64,000 nt of DNA from Liquidambar formosana (lineage: Eukaryota; Streptophyta; Magnoliopsida; Saxifragales; Altingiaceae), in assembly GCA_039720395.1 (NCBI GenBank), contig CM077821.1, positions 41,104,792-41,168,791 of the forward strand, read 5' to 3'. A program made the translations under genes and the position numbers. Under the pieces are notes generated by a model that did not search any database, was not told the DNA's origin, and worked only from the letters and a program-made list of their open reading frames with translations. Position 1 is the stretch's first letter. Each line of letters opens with the position of its first letter. Positions 1-13,600 of the stretch are shown here, piece after piece.

Positions 1-555
1 CTGAGAAAATGTGGGAAGATTGAGGGATTATAGTTTTGAAGCTGGATACAACTATTTGGCTTAATTAGGGCGAGACTTTTAATTCTCAGAAAACCATACG
101 AAATTATGAAGTAAGTTAAAGGATTCCAGAATTTTATTTTACTTATTTTATGGTTAACCAAGCAGAGAGTGAAGGGGAATCAAATAAGTTGCTTATGAGA
201 CATTGAATTTGAAGGCATGATTACGAGAGGGTATGTAGGAAGTGAAAACACATTAAAACCCCGGCTCGTTAGAATTTATTTTGCTGCTGTTCTGCTTTAA
301 ATTTTTTATAGAGAATGAATTGTATCAAACTATCAAAGAGAGGAAAAGATTTACAGCATGGACTATGATTCCAACAAAACAAAGGAAAATGCAGTCAATT
401 GTGTTTTGGTTTTATCATTAAAGGGGTCTATATTGGTGTAGGTGGACATTGAAGCTTTGAATATCGGCCTTATTGTGCATATCTTAGAGCATAATGTCAT
501 TACTTTCATAGGCATTCTTGGCTGTTTATTTCAGAATGTGGTTTTGTTCAATTAG
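1..555 (+). other. Intron sequence upstream of first visible TRAPPC8 exon
   Basis: This AT-rich stretch ends in a polypyrimidine-like run and an AG acceptor at 554-555. I see no coding sequence or repeat in it. It is read as the intron preceding the exon at 556, because the family has about 100 residues upstream of VAKERL that are not in the window. Confidence 0.6.
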
Positions 556-3500
556 GTTGCAAAAGAGCGGCTGAAACAGGTTATTACCCAAGCTGGGGAG
601 AAAGATTTTTCTGAATTATGTTCGGACCCACCTCAAATTGAAACTGTACTCACTAGTAAGTCATATATATTTCTGTATTATATCTTTTCCTATTTTTTCC
701 CAGTTAATTTATGTTCTCTAACCTTCTTCATAAAAAAAATTTATGTTCTCTAACCTGAAATGATAGAATCCTAGGCACTCTTTCCGCTTCAAAAGACATC
801 AATGGGCATTTCCCCCCTCCCCTTCTTTGTTAATTTTCTCTATGCAACTTATTGCAGCTAGTTTTTTTACTTATGTATTGTTTGGTTCACATTTTAGAAA
901 TACTTACTGCTTTTCGAAACTAAAATGGTTAAGCAAGATTAATACTTCATGAATTCTAACCAAATAGTATCTTAGTATCTTGCTTTTAAAATAGCTGTGT
1001 TGGTTCATTTATATCATTGATTTTTTATTTGCAGTATTATACATGTACACTTATATTTTGATCAAGGGGAAGATTTTGGTAGGATTGGAGTTTTTGTAAA
1101 CTTCTGGAGTTGGCTGGAACTGATAATTGATGACTTTCTTGTGCAGGCTCTGAATCCGAAATTCTACCATCATGGTTTCAATTTTTTAATAAAGAGCTTG
1201 TACGTACCTTGTCTTTTTCAGACCATGAAGCTTTTGACCATCCTGTAGCATGTAAGCTTTTGAATCTATAGGGAATTTTTTTTTTTTTTGTATTAATTTA
1301 TTTTTGGTGAGGTTCAGCGGTCTTCATTTTATTGGATGATAGTTCGTGAGTTGTGGTTATTTTTATATATTTATACACTATTTAAAAAAATCTATATTTA
1401 AAAAATGACTCTAGATTCAATTATAACCTTTTGTCCAAATTGAATTGCAGGTCTTTTGGTTGTTTCTTCGAAGGACGAACAGCCTATCAATAGATTTGTT
1501 GACCTTTTTAACACTAGCCAGTTGCCCGCTCTTCTTAATGATGGTGTGATGGACCCAAAGATTTTGAAGCATTATTTGTTAGTGCATGATAACCAAGACG
1601 GCGCATCAGAGAAGTATATTTGCCTTTTCCTTTCTTGTTACGTGAGATTTTTATCATAATTAGTACAATATTTTGCCAGGATAATCGAGTGCTTGCATTT
1701 GGAAAGCATATGGGTTTGTGTACTGTTCTGAAATCTGAATCCAGTACAATTTAAAAACACTTATAAATATAAGCATAATTTAGATGGTTCTGTCACAGGC
1801 TCACAGCCAAGTAGTCATGCTAATGCCCCTGGTGTGTTCTTATTTGAAGTTTCAAATGAGCCAAATATGCTTATAATGATAAAGTCAATGGTTCATTTGA
1901 GTACAAAGAGGAATGCCTGTTGACTGGTACAAAGAAGATGATGTTGTTATGTTGGTCAATTCAGCTCTCAAAAGGATCAGGATGAGTTATAGAAAATTAA
2001 GGGACTTTGGTTCCTTTTGCTCTTAAGGTAACTGCATAGCTTCAATAGTAGACTGGGATAAATGAAGGATAAATGTAGAATTTCAAAAGAAATATGCCCA
2101 AAAAAAAAAAAAAAAAAAAACTTTACAGAGCACAAGAGTAGAGAAAAATCCAAAAAAGAGGGACCAGAGAAACCTGAAACCCTAATAAAAAGTGTATAAA
2201 GAAACTCTTATTTGATTTTGAAACTTTGCAATTCTTGGTTTTAAAAAATCCTTCTATTTCTCTCTCTCCACAAACACCAAGGAGACACAGATGAGCTACT
2301 TTCCAAATGGTTTTACAATTATTTCCTCTGGCCTCATATGATAACCCAACAAGTGCCCAACAAAGCAAAAATAGAGTCCCAAAGCTCATTGATACCGATG
2401 TAAAATCCCGTTGATTAAAAGGATGATATCTTGTGTGAATATCCCATAATTGTTGTTTTGTTCTTATTCCTTTAGGTAATAGAAATTTTATGAAAATGCT
2501 ATAATTGTTTAGCATTTAGCACTCCAAAATCCTTTAATCATACTGATTATTGGCCTGAACTCTTGTAGGGCTCATCAAGAAATGGATCCCTTACTGCCGT
2601 AAGTTTTCCTCATATCCAGTTTAGTGTTTAGGAACCAATCTTTTAATGTGAGTTTCATACGCGAGACATGTCTTATTCAAAAAAATAAAAAGAAATGCAA
2701 CACATGTGGAGATTTATATGAATAGAGGGAAGTCTTGAATTTGAGTATTTGGACTTTTGTGAGCACCATTTATCTCGTCTCTATGGGTTGTAGATAGGAC
2801 TCTAAGATCTAATGCTTTGTGGGTCTGTTCGAGGAGGTTTCCTTTGAAAATATTGAGGATGAGTTTGACTTACCAAATCATCCAAAAGCCCTTGTTGTTA
2901 GAGAGGAGGCCAACAATGTATATCAAAGGGCCTAACATATTCATGAATTTTTTTTTGGGGAAATTGGCAATAACCCTATTTAGAAAAATGGTTTTAGCAA
3001 TAACCCCATCAAAAGATTCCTTAACCCATTAGCCCCACATCTGAGTATTCTTATTAGCATTAACCTCATCTTTTTTTGAAAACTCCAAATTTACCCTTAT
3101 TTTCTTGTAGAAGCACTCCCTTTTTTGTCATTAAGGGCACCCTATTTAACTAACTTGTTTTTTAGTTTTACAATTTTTTAAAAACTTATATCTTGCAAGA
3201 TACAAATTTGTTTTTGAAAAAACTTGCTTTTTTGGAATCACTCGTTGTGATCTTCAAAACAATACCCATTATGATTAGGTAATTTTGAAAAAAAAAGAGT
3301 AAGAAATAGTAACGAGTTGCTATTTTGCTTTTAAAATTGTAATTTTGCAAATTATACTGTCAAACAGTAACATGTTATTGTTTTGTTATATACTGTTAAA
3401 TAATAGCATGTTACTATTCTCTACATAAAAATGAGTATTTTTTTTTAATTTTTTTGTGTGGGGAGGTAGTAGAAGTGGATCATAGTTCGCGGCAAATGTT

Positions 3501-6058
3501 TGGGAGTGGCCAACGAAGGTTGGAGGTGGTGCGAACTGGGTTGATTCACTAAGTTGAATGGTTGTGGCCGAAACTCAAAATCAACCCATTAGGGGTAATT
3601 CCTGTTAGTTTTGTGTAAAAAAGGGCTATGGGGTTTACGAATTTGTTATGGGGCTATTGCAAAAAAGCTCTTACTCCCTCCGTTCCTATTTAAGTGGCCT
3701 AGTTTCCTTTTTGGGATGTTCCAAAATTATTGTCACATTCAAAAAGTCAATGATTTTTTCTTTTTTGATTTCCTAAAACACCCTGAAAAGGTATTCTCTC
3801 TTTTTATAATGTTTTGTGCACTTGAGGGTAAAATTGGAATGTTGAAAGATATTTGTTGATGTGAAAGCATTTAATAGGGTCGCCTAAAAAAGCGTGTTTT
3901 TTTTTCAAAGGATACAGTTAATTAGGAACGGTTGGAGTATAACATGGGGCTATGGCCTAAAATCCCTTTATTTTTTTGTAGGCAATAAGAACTATACTAG
4001 AAAAGAAGGGGCATTTTATAGAGGCATACAAAACATATGTAATGAAGTTATAATAATTTTAGACAAACAATAGCCAGATGAAATTTCCTCGAAAGTACTC
4101 CCTAGGTGAGAGTATCTTTGCTAGAGAGACAACTTCAAATTATGAGACCTGGCAGTTTGAGAAAATTTGAGAATTTTGCCCCTATAAAAATTAAAGGTGA
4201 GCTCCTAACTTGTTCTTAGGAAGGCGAAGGCAATAAAACTAGTTACATTGTTTTGGAGGGAGACTCCAGCTTAATGGATAGCTCAAGCATGGATGCTCGC
4301 CTTGGAGAAGGGCTTATATTATTAGCAAAGATTGGGAGTTGCCGAGTTGGAAAGTGTGATAAAGTTTTTTCAAAGACTTTCCTTTGTTAAGATCAATTTG
4401 GTGTGGTCGTGTGGATGGGGTTCTTTGTGGTGAAGTCCTATTATGACCCATTGAGTTTTAGAGGTGAGGTGTTTTTACCAACGAAGAGAGTTTGGATTGA
4501 TTTGGTTTCTTCTAAGGTGACCTTTTTTGTTAGGTTGTGGTTAGAGAAAAATTCTTAACACTTGACCATTTGATAAGTAGGAAGTGGATGATTCTGAATA
4601 GGTGCATTATGTTCAAAGAAGTGGTGGAGTCGGTGGATCATCTCTTTTTTTCATTGTAATGTGGCTTGGAATTTGTGGTTTTTTGTTTTTTCGTCTTTTT
4701 GGGGTCGTCCAATGGGTGTTATCTTCTTCCTCTCATGAATTGGCTTTTTGGTGGTGGGTTAAGTACTTAAGTAAAGTCCAAGATCAAGGCTATGAAATGA
4801 GTTTGGAATGGTGCTTTGCATGCCTTTTTTTGATGCATTTGGAAGGAAAGAAATAGCAGAATTTTTGAACATGTTCAAGTTTCTTTTTACTGATTTAAAT
4901 TCTCATTTGGTTAGCAAAACTTTTTGTTTTTGTTGTTGTGGTTGTTGGTTTTTGTTTTTGGTTTTTGTTCCAACTGATAGGAGATTGTGATACTATTTTC
5001 AACATTTTTTGGATTCACAATTGAATGTAATGTGACAGTTATTTGAATTTATTTCTTTGTTTGCAGGGCGAACTAAAATTTTAACAGAAATGAAAAGTAC
5101 ATTTGGCTTCAATGATTGTCGATTACTTTGCATCAACTCTTCTGAAGATGGGTTAGTAGATCATCAAGATAACCCGTGGGCTAGTTATGTAAGCTACTTT
5201 TAATGACTGTAATTTTTTCATTTCCTTCCCTTCTTGTTTAAAGATGATTCTATGCGATTCAGAATGTTAGTTTGAATTATTGGATGAAGTCAGTAACATT
5301 AAGTCTGTAGACTCGTGTACTTCTATAACAGAAAACTGATGCTTCACCTAGTCAGCAGCTTGGTTGCTTCCTTAACGTTGATGATTTGAATGAGGTGATT
5401 GCCTTTCACCTTTGATAGCTAGTGTGCTGAGAAATTTATTCAAATTTTATGCCCTAAATGCTTGCTTAGGATAGAAATTCTGACCAAGATATTATATTTG
5501 TACAAACTGGGAATAGATCAAAGATCTCATGCAAGATTTATCATCTAAACACATCATTCCTCACATGGAGCAAAAAATACGCATGCTCAATCAACAGGTA
5601 TTCTCTCCCAAGAATTTCTTTTTAAGATACAAGGGCATCTTCTAATTTCCAATGTTTAATTGCTTTAACCTGTTTAGTGTTTCTAACCTTGTTCTTCACA
5701 TCATTCTTCTATTTTGTTTAGGTTTCTGTGACGAGGAAAGGTTTTAGAAACCAAATTAAAAACTTATGGTGGAGAAAAGGGAGAGAAGATACACCAGATG
5801 CCCCCAGTGGCGCCATGTATGTTTTACAATTATGTTCATGTCACAGTGTGCTTATTGTTCTTTTTCTCTATGTTCTCCTAATTTAGTTCTTATAATCACT
5901 GGTGAAGGTATACCTTTAGCTCCATTGAATCTCAAATCAGGGTTTTGGGTGACTATGCCTTCATGTTACGGGATTATGAACTTGCTTTGTCGAATTATCG
6001 CCTAATTTCCACTGATTATAAAATTGATAAAGCCTGGAAACGCTATGCTGGTGTACAG
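556..6058 (+). CDS. TRAPPC8: TRAPPC8 N-terminal exons
   Basis: Exons read from splice signals and homology: 556-655, 1147-1251, 1451-1613, 5067-5188, 5332-5394, 5517-5597, 5722-5816 and 5920-6058. They encode in order VAKERLKQVITQAGEK, SESEILPSWFQFFNKELVRT, CLLVVSSKDEQPINRFVDLF, the RTKILTEMKSTFGFND block, KTDASPSQQLGCFLNVDDLN, the PHMEQKIRMLNQQ block, VSVTRKGFRNQIKNLWW and the GDYAFMLRDYELALSNYR block. The join 1613 to 5067 is out of phase by one base: exon 1451-1613 leaves two bases, while the next exon needs one. A further possible 30-nt exon at 2569-2598 has good splice signals but does not fix the phase. The 5816/5920 junction keeps frame but gives a short, weakly conserved linker. Confidence 0.88.
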
Positions 6059-9000
6059 GTAGCTTCAAATCTTTGTCTTTATCACTGTTGTTTCTTTTGG
6101 TCTGTTTAATGCTCATTTGCTAGACTACCTCTAGAGCTTTTGTTTTGTTTTTTTGGTATTTGTTTTTATTTTTCCGTAAAAAAAAATTTCAGAAAGGCTT
6201 TATGATATAGTTGTAATGATTTTGTGTGCATTTTAATTTTATACATACTGCCATACCGGGTGCATGGCCTAGCACTAAAAAAAAAATGCATGGATCGGTC
6301 TTTCCCCTGCGATTTTGTTTTAGTTGACAGTGTTCCGCTTACATGGGGTTTTCTAATGATCCAGGCTCTTAAACATGATTCTAGTTGATAATATCCCTTG
6401 TTTGTCGGACTTCCCATTAAGAAGAATAATTTGAGAAGCTATAATTCCTTAATAAATCAAGGAACAGTTTGTATCTTTATCCAAAAAAAGAAGAAGAAGA
6501 AAAGGAACAGTTTTTTATCTAATGCTTCCCTTATTTTTTTCTAACACTTTTTTACAGATAAGAAACATCTCTTTTCCTTTTAAGGACCTTTTTTTTAAAC
6601 TCTTTTTAGGAAGAATATAAGATGGCAAGAAAAAAATTTGACTTATAGAAAGGAAGAAGGGAGATTGCATTTGCTGAAAAAGGTGAAGGGTTATCTCTTG
6701 TGAAGTTGTGAGTCTTTGTCCTACTTTGGGAATGAAAGTAAGAATGGGGCATGACCGCATGAATATATAATTTCAACTTTGATGCTGACGTCTCTTGGGG
6801 AGCATAAAATATATTTTTACATTAAGGTAAAATCTATTATATATTTAGCAAAAAGGCCAAAATGCTAAGTATGTGCGATGATAACTAGAAATCAATCAAC
6901 GCAACATAAAAAGAAGCTGTCCATAAATTGAAACTTCAAAAATTTTTGCCTCCCATTATCCAAACAGAGTGAGCAGCAAAGAAAATATTAGAAAAGAATG
7001 CTTGAGCTTAGACACAATCAGCTTCTCATTTTAAGAAGTTTTTCTATTTCATTCTTTCCAAACACTCCAAAGAACACATAAGGGGGCTACTTTCTAACTG
7101 ATCTTACCACTATTCCTTCCGGTTGTACACCATCAAGTCTTGAAGAGAATCTTCACAGTCCTCAGTATTACCCAAGAGGTGCCTATTAATTCTTGACAGT
7201 CCTTGGTATTAACCAAGAGGTGCCCATTAAGTAAAAAAGAATATCCCCAAGCTCCTTCATATTGGACAATGAAGGAAAAGACGATTCACTGATCCCTTAC
7301 TCCTTTTGCACATACAACAGCAATTTGGGATTCACCCATCTCCAATTTTGTAGATCTTCAATTGCTAAGCCCTATCCCTAGTAGCCATCCACCCGAAGAA
7401 TGCAACTTTGGAGGAATGCAAGAACCCCTTCCAAACAACCACATCATCATTCTCCCTAACAATATTTGTGGAATGAAGATTTTCATAGAAGAACTGCACC
7501 TTCTCCATTTTCCAATCTTAGAATGCTCGTTCAGAATTGGATCTCAATGCATACTGTCGGGTAAATGTCCCACCAAGCTACCACGTGTATTTTTGCAGAG
7601 TAGTAATTTGGAAAAACTACACCCATAGAGCATCAGGCGCATTAAATGCAGATAATAATTACAAGAAATGAGGGCACCTGTAATCATGATTTTAAGTCAC
7701 ATCATTACAACGATATCCAAGAGAATATATTGGCGGCAGAATTAATTAATAAGGGAGAAAACAAGGTGATCCTACTGTCACCAGGCTGTAATTGATTAGC
7801 TCAGTTGGCAGTCGAACCTCGCTCTCAGCATGGACTAAAAGCATTACAAATTCGGAATAGACAGACATCCAAGTTGCAAACCTTGCCCCGTAGTCTTGAG
7901 CTGAGAATCTTGTCCTTTGCCATCACAACAGCTCAGCAACTTAACCCAGGGGACACATGCCTCAAGGGCAACTCAGCCCAACCTGCCAACCCTCACCACT
8001 TACTATCCATGTGGTCAAGAAGGCATATACAATGACATTATCCCATACCATGAGATGATGACTGACTACTGCCTTGAACAGTGCATAGACCACATATCCC
8101 ATGACATAGGGGATTCTACACACTGACATAAATTGGAATGTTATTGTTTCCTTCTTTATATTTATATTTATGTTCTATATTTTTTTCTTTATAAAGTACC
8201 AAGGATTTCGAAGAGGAATCTCTCTTTATTCAGTTTGGATAATTTGCTTTCTTACAATTTGATTCAGTGCATATTCTAAGCATTAGAATTGTGTTGGAAG
8301 GTAGGCATTGGTAAAATGCAATCATGCCAGCTTTATATGATATCAGAGTCCAGGGCCTTTTTTTTTTTTTACAAGATTTCCATTTTTTGGTTTTGGCTAT
8401 TACTTGTAGTTCCCTTCATTTTCTTAATTAGCGATTATATATGCTTGATGTGGATAATCCCCCAATAAAACATTTTTGATTTGTCATATACTTTCAGGAA
8501 ATGATGGGGCTTACATACTTCATGTTGGATCAATCAAGAAAGGAGTCAGAGTATTGCATGGAAAATGCATTTAATACTTATTTAGTATGTATAGTTCTTT
8601 CTTGCCAGAATTTTTAATGAGCTATCTTACTTTTGATTGTGAGTTCTTAATTTCTTATGATGTTTTTGTGCAAGTATTGGTTCTCAATGAAATATAATGT
8701 GTAAAATATATAGTTTTATTAATTGTGAAATTCTGGTGCCCATGACTTTATACTTCCTCAAAGAATGCATGACTTTGCCACAGTTCCTTGTTTCACCAAG
8801 GATGGAAAATATCTCTCAAGGGTAATACCGTAATACTATTCCGATAAGTTTGTTGTTGCTTCCAATGAAAGGGTAATTGTTCTCAAGGTGTTGGATGAGC
8901 TTGCCAAGAGGGCTGCTAATACCAGCATTATAGAGGGCATTTTTTTCTCCCTAAGGCTGTTTTTGCTGTGAACTATGTTCTTGCACTCCTTGTATAGCAT

Positions 9001-10612
9001 CGGAGGTTTTTGTAGGAGGATTCTCTTCCTCCTTTTACCTTGTTTATCTTTTTTTTTTTTTTTTTTTGTTAATAAAATTAATTGTTTCCTATTAAAAAAA
9101 AGAAAAGGGTTTACTGTTACTTTTGTGTGTGTGGGATGTGGGGGATAATAGCAGAGGACAAGTTAGTGTATAGAGTTACATACTTACATCTATATTTGTT
9201 ATTCTTTAATCTTTAATATCTCAATTGTCATAGTGTGTAAAGTTACAAAGATTTCATAGTTTCCTTAATATCTCAATTTTTCCTGGCAAAACTGAGAATT
9301 ACATGCAAAATAAAGCTTTCTTGTTGATTTATTAAAATTCAATTTCTTAAGCATGCATATTTATTTCGAATTCTTGATTTATGACCTTGCTAGCATCTCT
9401 TATTTTGGCTCCTTGTTCTTTAAATCATGTATTTATCTTAATAAGGGTGACTTTTCATGACTATTTCTTTTATTTTGATAAGAATGCACAAATTTTTGAA
9501 ATACAGATAGAGAGTCTGAGGAGTTAACCTCTCTTTTGTTTTCCATTCAGTATGCTTTTCTTTCTCAGTCTAGTAATGATAGGAGATGCTGGACTTGTCA
9601 TTCTTCTGGGGTGTTCACTTTTAATTCCATTTTTCAAGCCTTAAATGATGATTCCTCTGTCCTCAAGTTCCTTCCTGCTAGGCTGATTTGGAAACGAGAG
9701 TTCCTCATAAGGTTAAGGTTGTAGCTTGGTCAGTTGCGCATCAAAGAATGAACACCAATGATTTGGTTCAAAAGAAGAGGCCGATGATGTGTATTTGTGC
9801 TCAATGGTATGTGCATTGGTAGAAAAGTGGTAAATCGGTGGATCAACTCTTTTTACACTTACTTGGCTATTGGCTTATGGCATCACTTGTTTAACAAGGT
9901 GGGCTTGTGGGTGATTCCGCTTCACGCCTCTACTATCTTGGAGATTGACTTTCAAGGTCTTGGTAGGAGCCAAAAAGCCAAGTCTTTGTGGGGTTGTGCT
10001 CTTTTGGTGGTTTTTTGGATTATTTGGTAGAGATAAATGCAAGGATTTTTAAAGACAATTATGAAGAAATGGAGACGTTATGGGATAGAGTTTGCTTCTT
10101 TGCTTCCTTGTGGGTTTCGGTTGATAAGCCGTTTGATGGGATCCCTCTGTATCAGAAATTGGAATGAGATATGTTCCTCCAAACCGTCTCGTAGGAGAGT
10201 TAGGGTGGGCCATTTTTATCGGTTTTGACTCTGACATTGGTGCAGGTTTCAATATTTTTGGGGGGTTTTTGTTTTTTGGGTTGTAAAGGGTGGTATTATT
10301 TTTGGGTTGTGGGTTGTCTTTTGATCTGTCTTTCTTGGGGTATAGGTTTGTTTAGGGGTTTAATTGTATAGCGTTAGGCTTTCTTTTGGCTTTATTTTCT
10401 TTGTTCTGCTGGACACCTTGTCCACATTGTATTTGTTCTTTCCTTTAGCACAATTCGTTTCTTACCAATTGTTTAGTGTTAGGCTTTCTTTTGGCTTTCT
10501 TTCTTTGTTCTTCTGGGCACCTGGTCCACATTGTAATTGTTCTTTCCTTTGGCACAATTCGTTTCTTAACCAAAATATATATATTCAGTCCTTTTAATAT
10601 CAGGTGCACTTG

Positions 10613-10643
<31 letters not shown>

Positions 10644-13600
10644 CAAAGAGCATTTGACACCTTTGATTGGACTATGTGCAGTCCTTTTTTGCTTGAGATG
10701 ATGCTTTTTCTATTTTCATTTACCTTTAGACTGAGTTTATGTAAAGAAACTAGCTATAAATTTTATAAAGGATTTCTAACAGTATGATGCAACTCTTAAT
10801 GAATTATTTTTGATTGCTAAGTAGGTTTATTCTGTCCAATAGTGTAACGCTGAATATTTTAACCTCATTCTGGCAAAATGTTTCTCTTTTTATGGCTTGA
10901 ATATATTACTCTGTCAGTAGTCCGTACACTCTATGAGGCTGCATGGTTTCCTATATACATGACCCTCAGTCTAGAAGATTTTTATTTTTATTTTCTTAAA
11001 TTTAGTGAATGAGTTGGTATTTTCCCCTGGGTAATAAGCTCTGACAACCTTGTTGAATTACATGGAAACAATGTTCATGCAGAAAATTGGGTTATCTGGT
11101 CAGCAAAATGCTACGAGGTGTGGTCTTTGGTGGGTAGAAATGTTAAAGACAAGGGAACAGTATAAAGAGGCTGCTAATGTTTACTTTCGTATTTCTGGTG
11201 AGGTAATGCTGAATTTCCTGAAAAGAAAGAACGCTGGATGAAGAAATTTGGTTTTTGTTTTGTTGTTTCCCTTCCTGCTCCTGATGACATTTCTTTGATA
11301 GGATCCTTTACATTCGGCTGTAATGCTTGAGCAAGCATCTTATTGCTACTTATTGTCCACACCGCCAATGTTACGGAAATATGGATATCATCTTGTTCTT
11401 TCTGGTGATCGTTATAGAAAATGCTGATCAGGTAGCTATATCACATATTAGTGTAGAAATTATTGTTTGCATATTAATAATATTGGTTTGTTGCTGATAA
11501 AAAAAATATTAAATGCTTCCATATCCTAATTATTATTATTATTATTTTTTAACTTGTCCTTTCCAGATAAAACATGCAATTCGCACATATAGAAGTGCTG
11601 TTTCTGTATACAAAGGAACCACGTGGAACCATATCAAAGATCATGTTCATTTTCATATGGGAAAGTAGGTTATATAGATTTGGTGCGGTTTTAGTTTACG
11701 TGAAAGTTGTGGCACTTGTGGCATTATAAAATTCAAAAAGTTTTTTTAGTTAAACTGACATTGAATTCAGGTGGTATGCCTTTCTTGGGATATTTGATGT
11801 GGCTGTCACACATATGTTGGAAGTCCTAGCCTGCAGTCATCAGTCCAAGACAACACAGGAATTATTCCTGAGGGACTTTCTTCAAGTTGTTCAGGTGACT
11901 ACTAGTGCTGGATCCTTTCCTTTTTGCTAAATTTTATTAGAGAAGGTAAACATGGTTTAATAAGAGCTCGAAAAATCTAACCTGAACTGCCAGCTTCCTG
12001 CATATAAGCTGTTAGTAATGTTTAATTTACTTTCAGTATATTTTCACGTAATCTTAATATCTTTTACTACAAGCAGGTGGTGGGTCGGGTGGTTTTGAAC
12101 CCCACTGAATTTTGTATTATTATGCAATTAAGGTGGTTATGTGTTTTGTAATATTGAACCTGCTAGCTCTAGTTTCGTGAGGTAGTTCCATGTATTACTC
12201 AATTAAGGTGGTTATGTGTTTAAATTTCGTCAGCATTTTTACTTGAGGCTTTTCAGAATTGATAGAGAACTTAGGATTTTGATGATTATCAATATTACAT
12301 CACAGATCACATAGAAGTGACTAGAATCTCCTTGAACCATCTTGCTCACTGGAAAGCCTAGCTTTAAAGCCTTTAATACGTTAATAGTGGCTTAGGTCCA
12401 ATTAAATGGTTATGATATAGACCTTTTCAGAGTACCTTATTTTGGCTTCAGTTGATTTTAAACAACCTGTTGGAGCAGAAAAATCTTCTGAGATTTGCCA
12501 TTTGCTGTTGTGCTCGCTTTCAAACGCTACATGAAGCAGATTTCCTGATGATCATTTATTGAAATCTGATTTGCAACCACCCATCAGTGGTTTTCAGAAT
12601 TTCTTGATTTTCTATTAATTCTCTTACACTCTCCATCTGCCACTCCTGCCTGCCCAACCCACCCCCACCCCACCCCCACCCCCACAAAGAAAAAAGACCA
12701 AAAAATAAATAAAAAATAAAGTTTGGTCAATGCACTGAAAAGATTCCATTATGATAATCTATTATTCAAACAAACGCGTAACAGTGTTTTTCAATTAGAA
12801 GAACTGACTTATTCTCACCAACTAATTCGAGGCTACTCTAAGGTAAAATGTTAAAGTAATTTTTCTCTACTAAGAAAAGGGATGGGAAATTAAAGCTCCA
12901 TGAAGTTCATGACGATCTTGACAGGAAAAGGAAAAAGGAACCTCCAATACTGAAACATCTACAAGCATCTTTAACAATAAGAGTAAATTGCCCTCTTATT
13001 TTCTGGCTATTTTTGAACCAAACAGTCAGCCATAAAATATTTAACGAGATATTTTGTTATTTATATATTTATATATATATAAATATATGTGTGTGTGTGT
13101 GTAATAAAATCATTGAACTAGTTCACCTGAAGGTTAACAGTCTTTTCCCCTCCTTTTGTTTTTTGATATTACAGAAAACAGGAAAAGCATTTGAGGTAGT
13201 GAGACTACAGTTGCCTGTTATCAACATCTCGTCACTTAAGGTTGTTTTTGAAGATCATCGAACTTATGCGTCTCCTGCAGCTGTAAGTTAAATTTGTTTT
13301 ACTTATGTAGAATTTAAACTCTTTGCTTATAGTGCTTGGGATTTCTTAACATATGCCCTAAGGGCACATGTTAATAGGACCCATGATGCTCAAAGATGCT
13401 TCTTTTTGTTTTTTAATATATTGATGGTATCATTGAATAGGCTGGTTTATGTTTTTTTTAGAAGATTAGGCTGTTGTGATGTGGTCAATATCATGATTGC
13501 ATTTTGTTCTTTCTTTGTTGGTGTTCATTTTCTTGTAATATCCATGTGTAATTTTCTTTACTTACTGTTTTTTCTTGCACAATTCAAAACTTTAATATTC

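Noticed and set aside
7795..7860. TTAGCTCAGTTGGCAG, like a tRNA or SINE A box
   Set aside because: The only TCGAACC follows after a few bases, not at B-box distance. No cloverleaf can be drawn.
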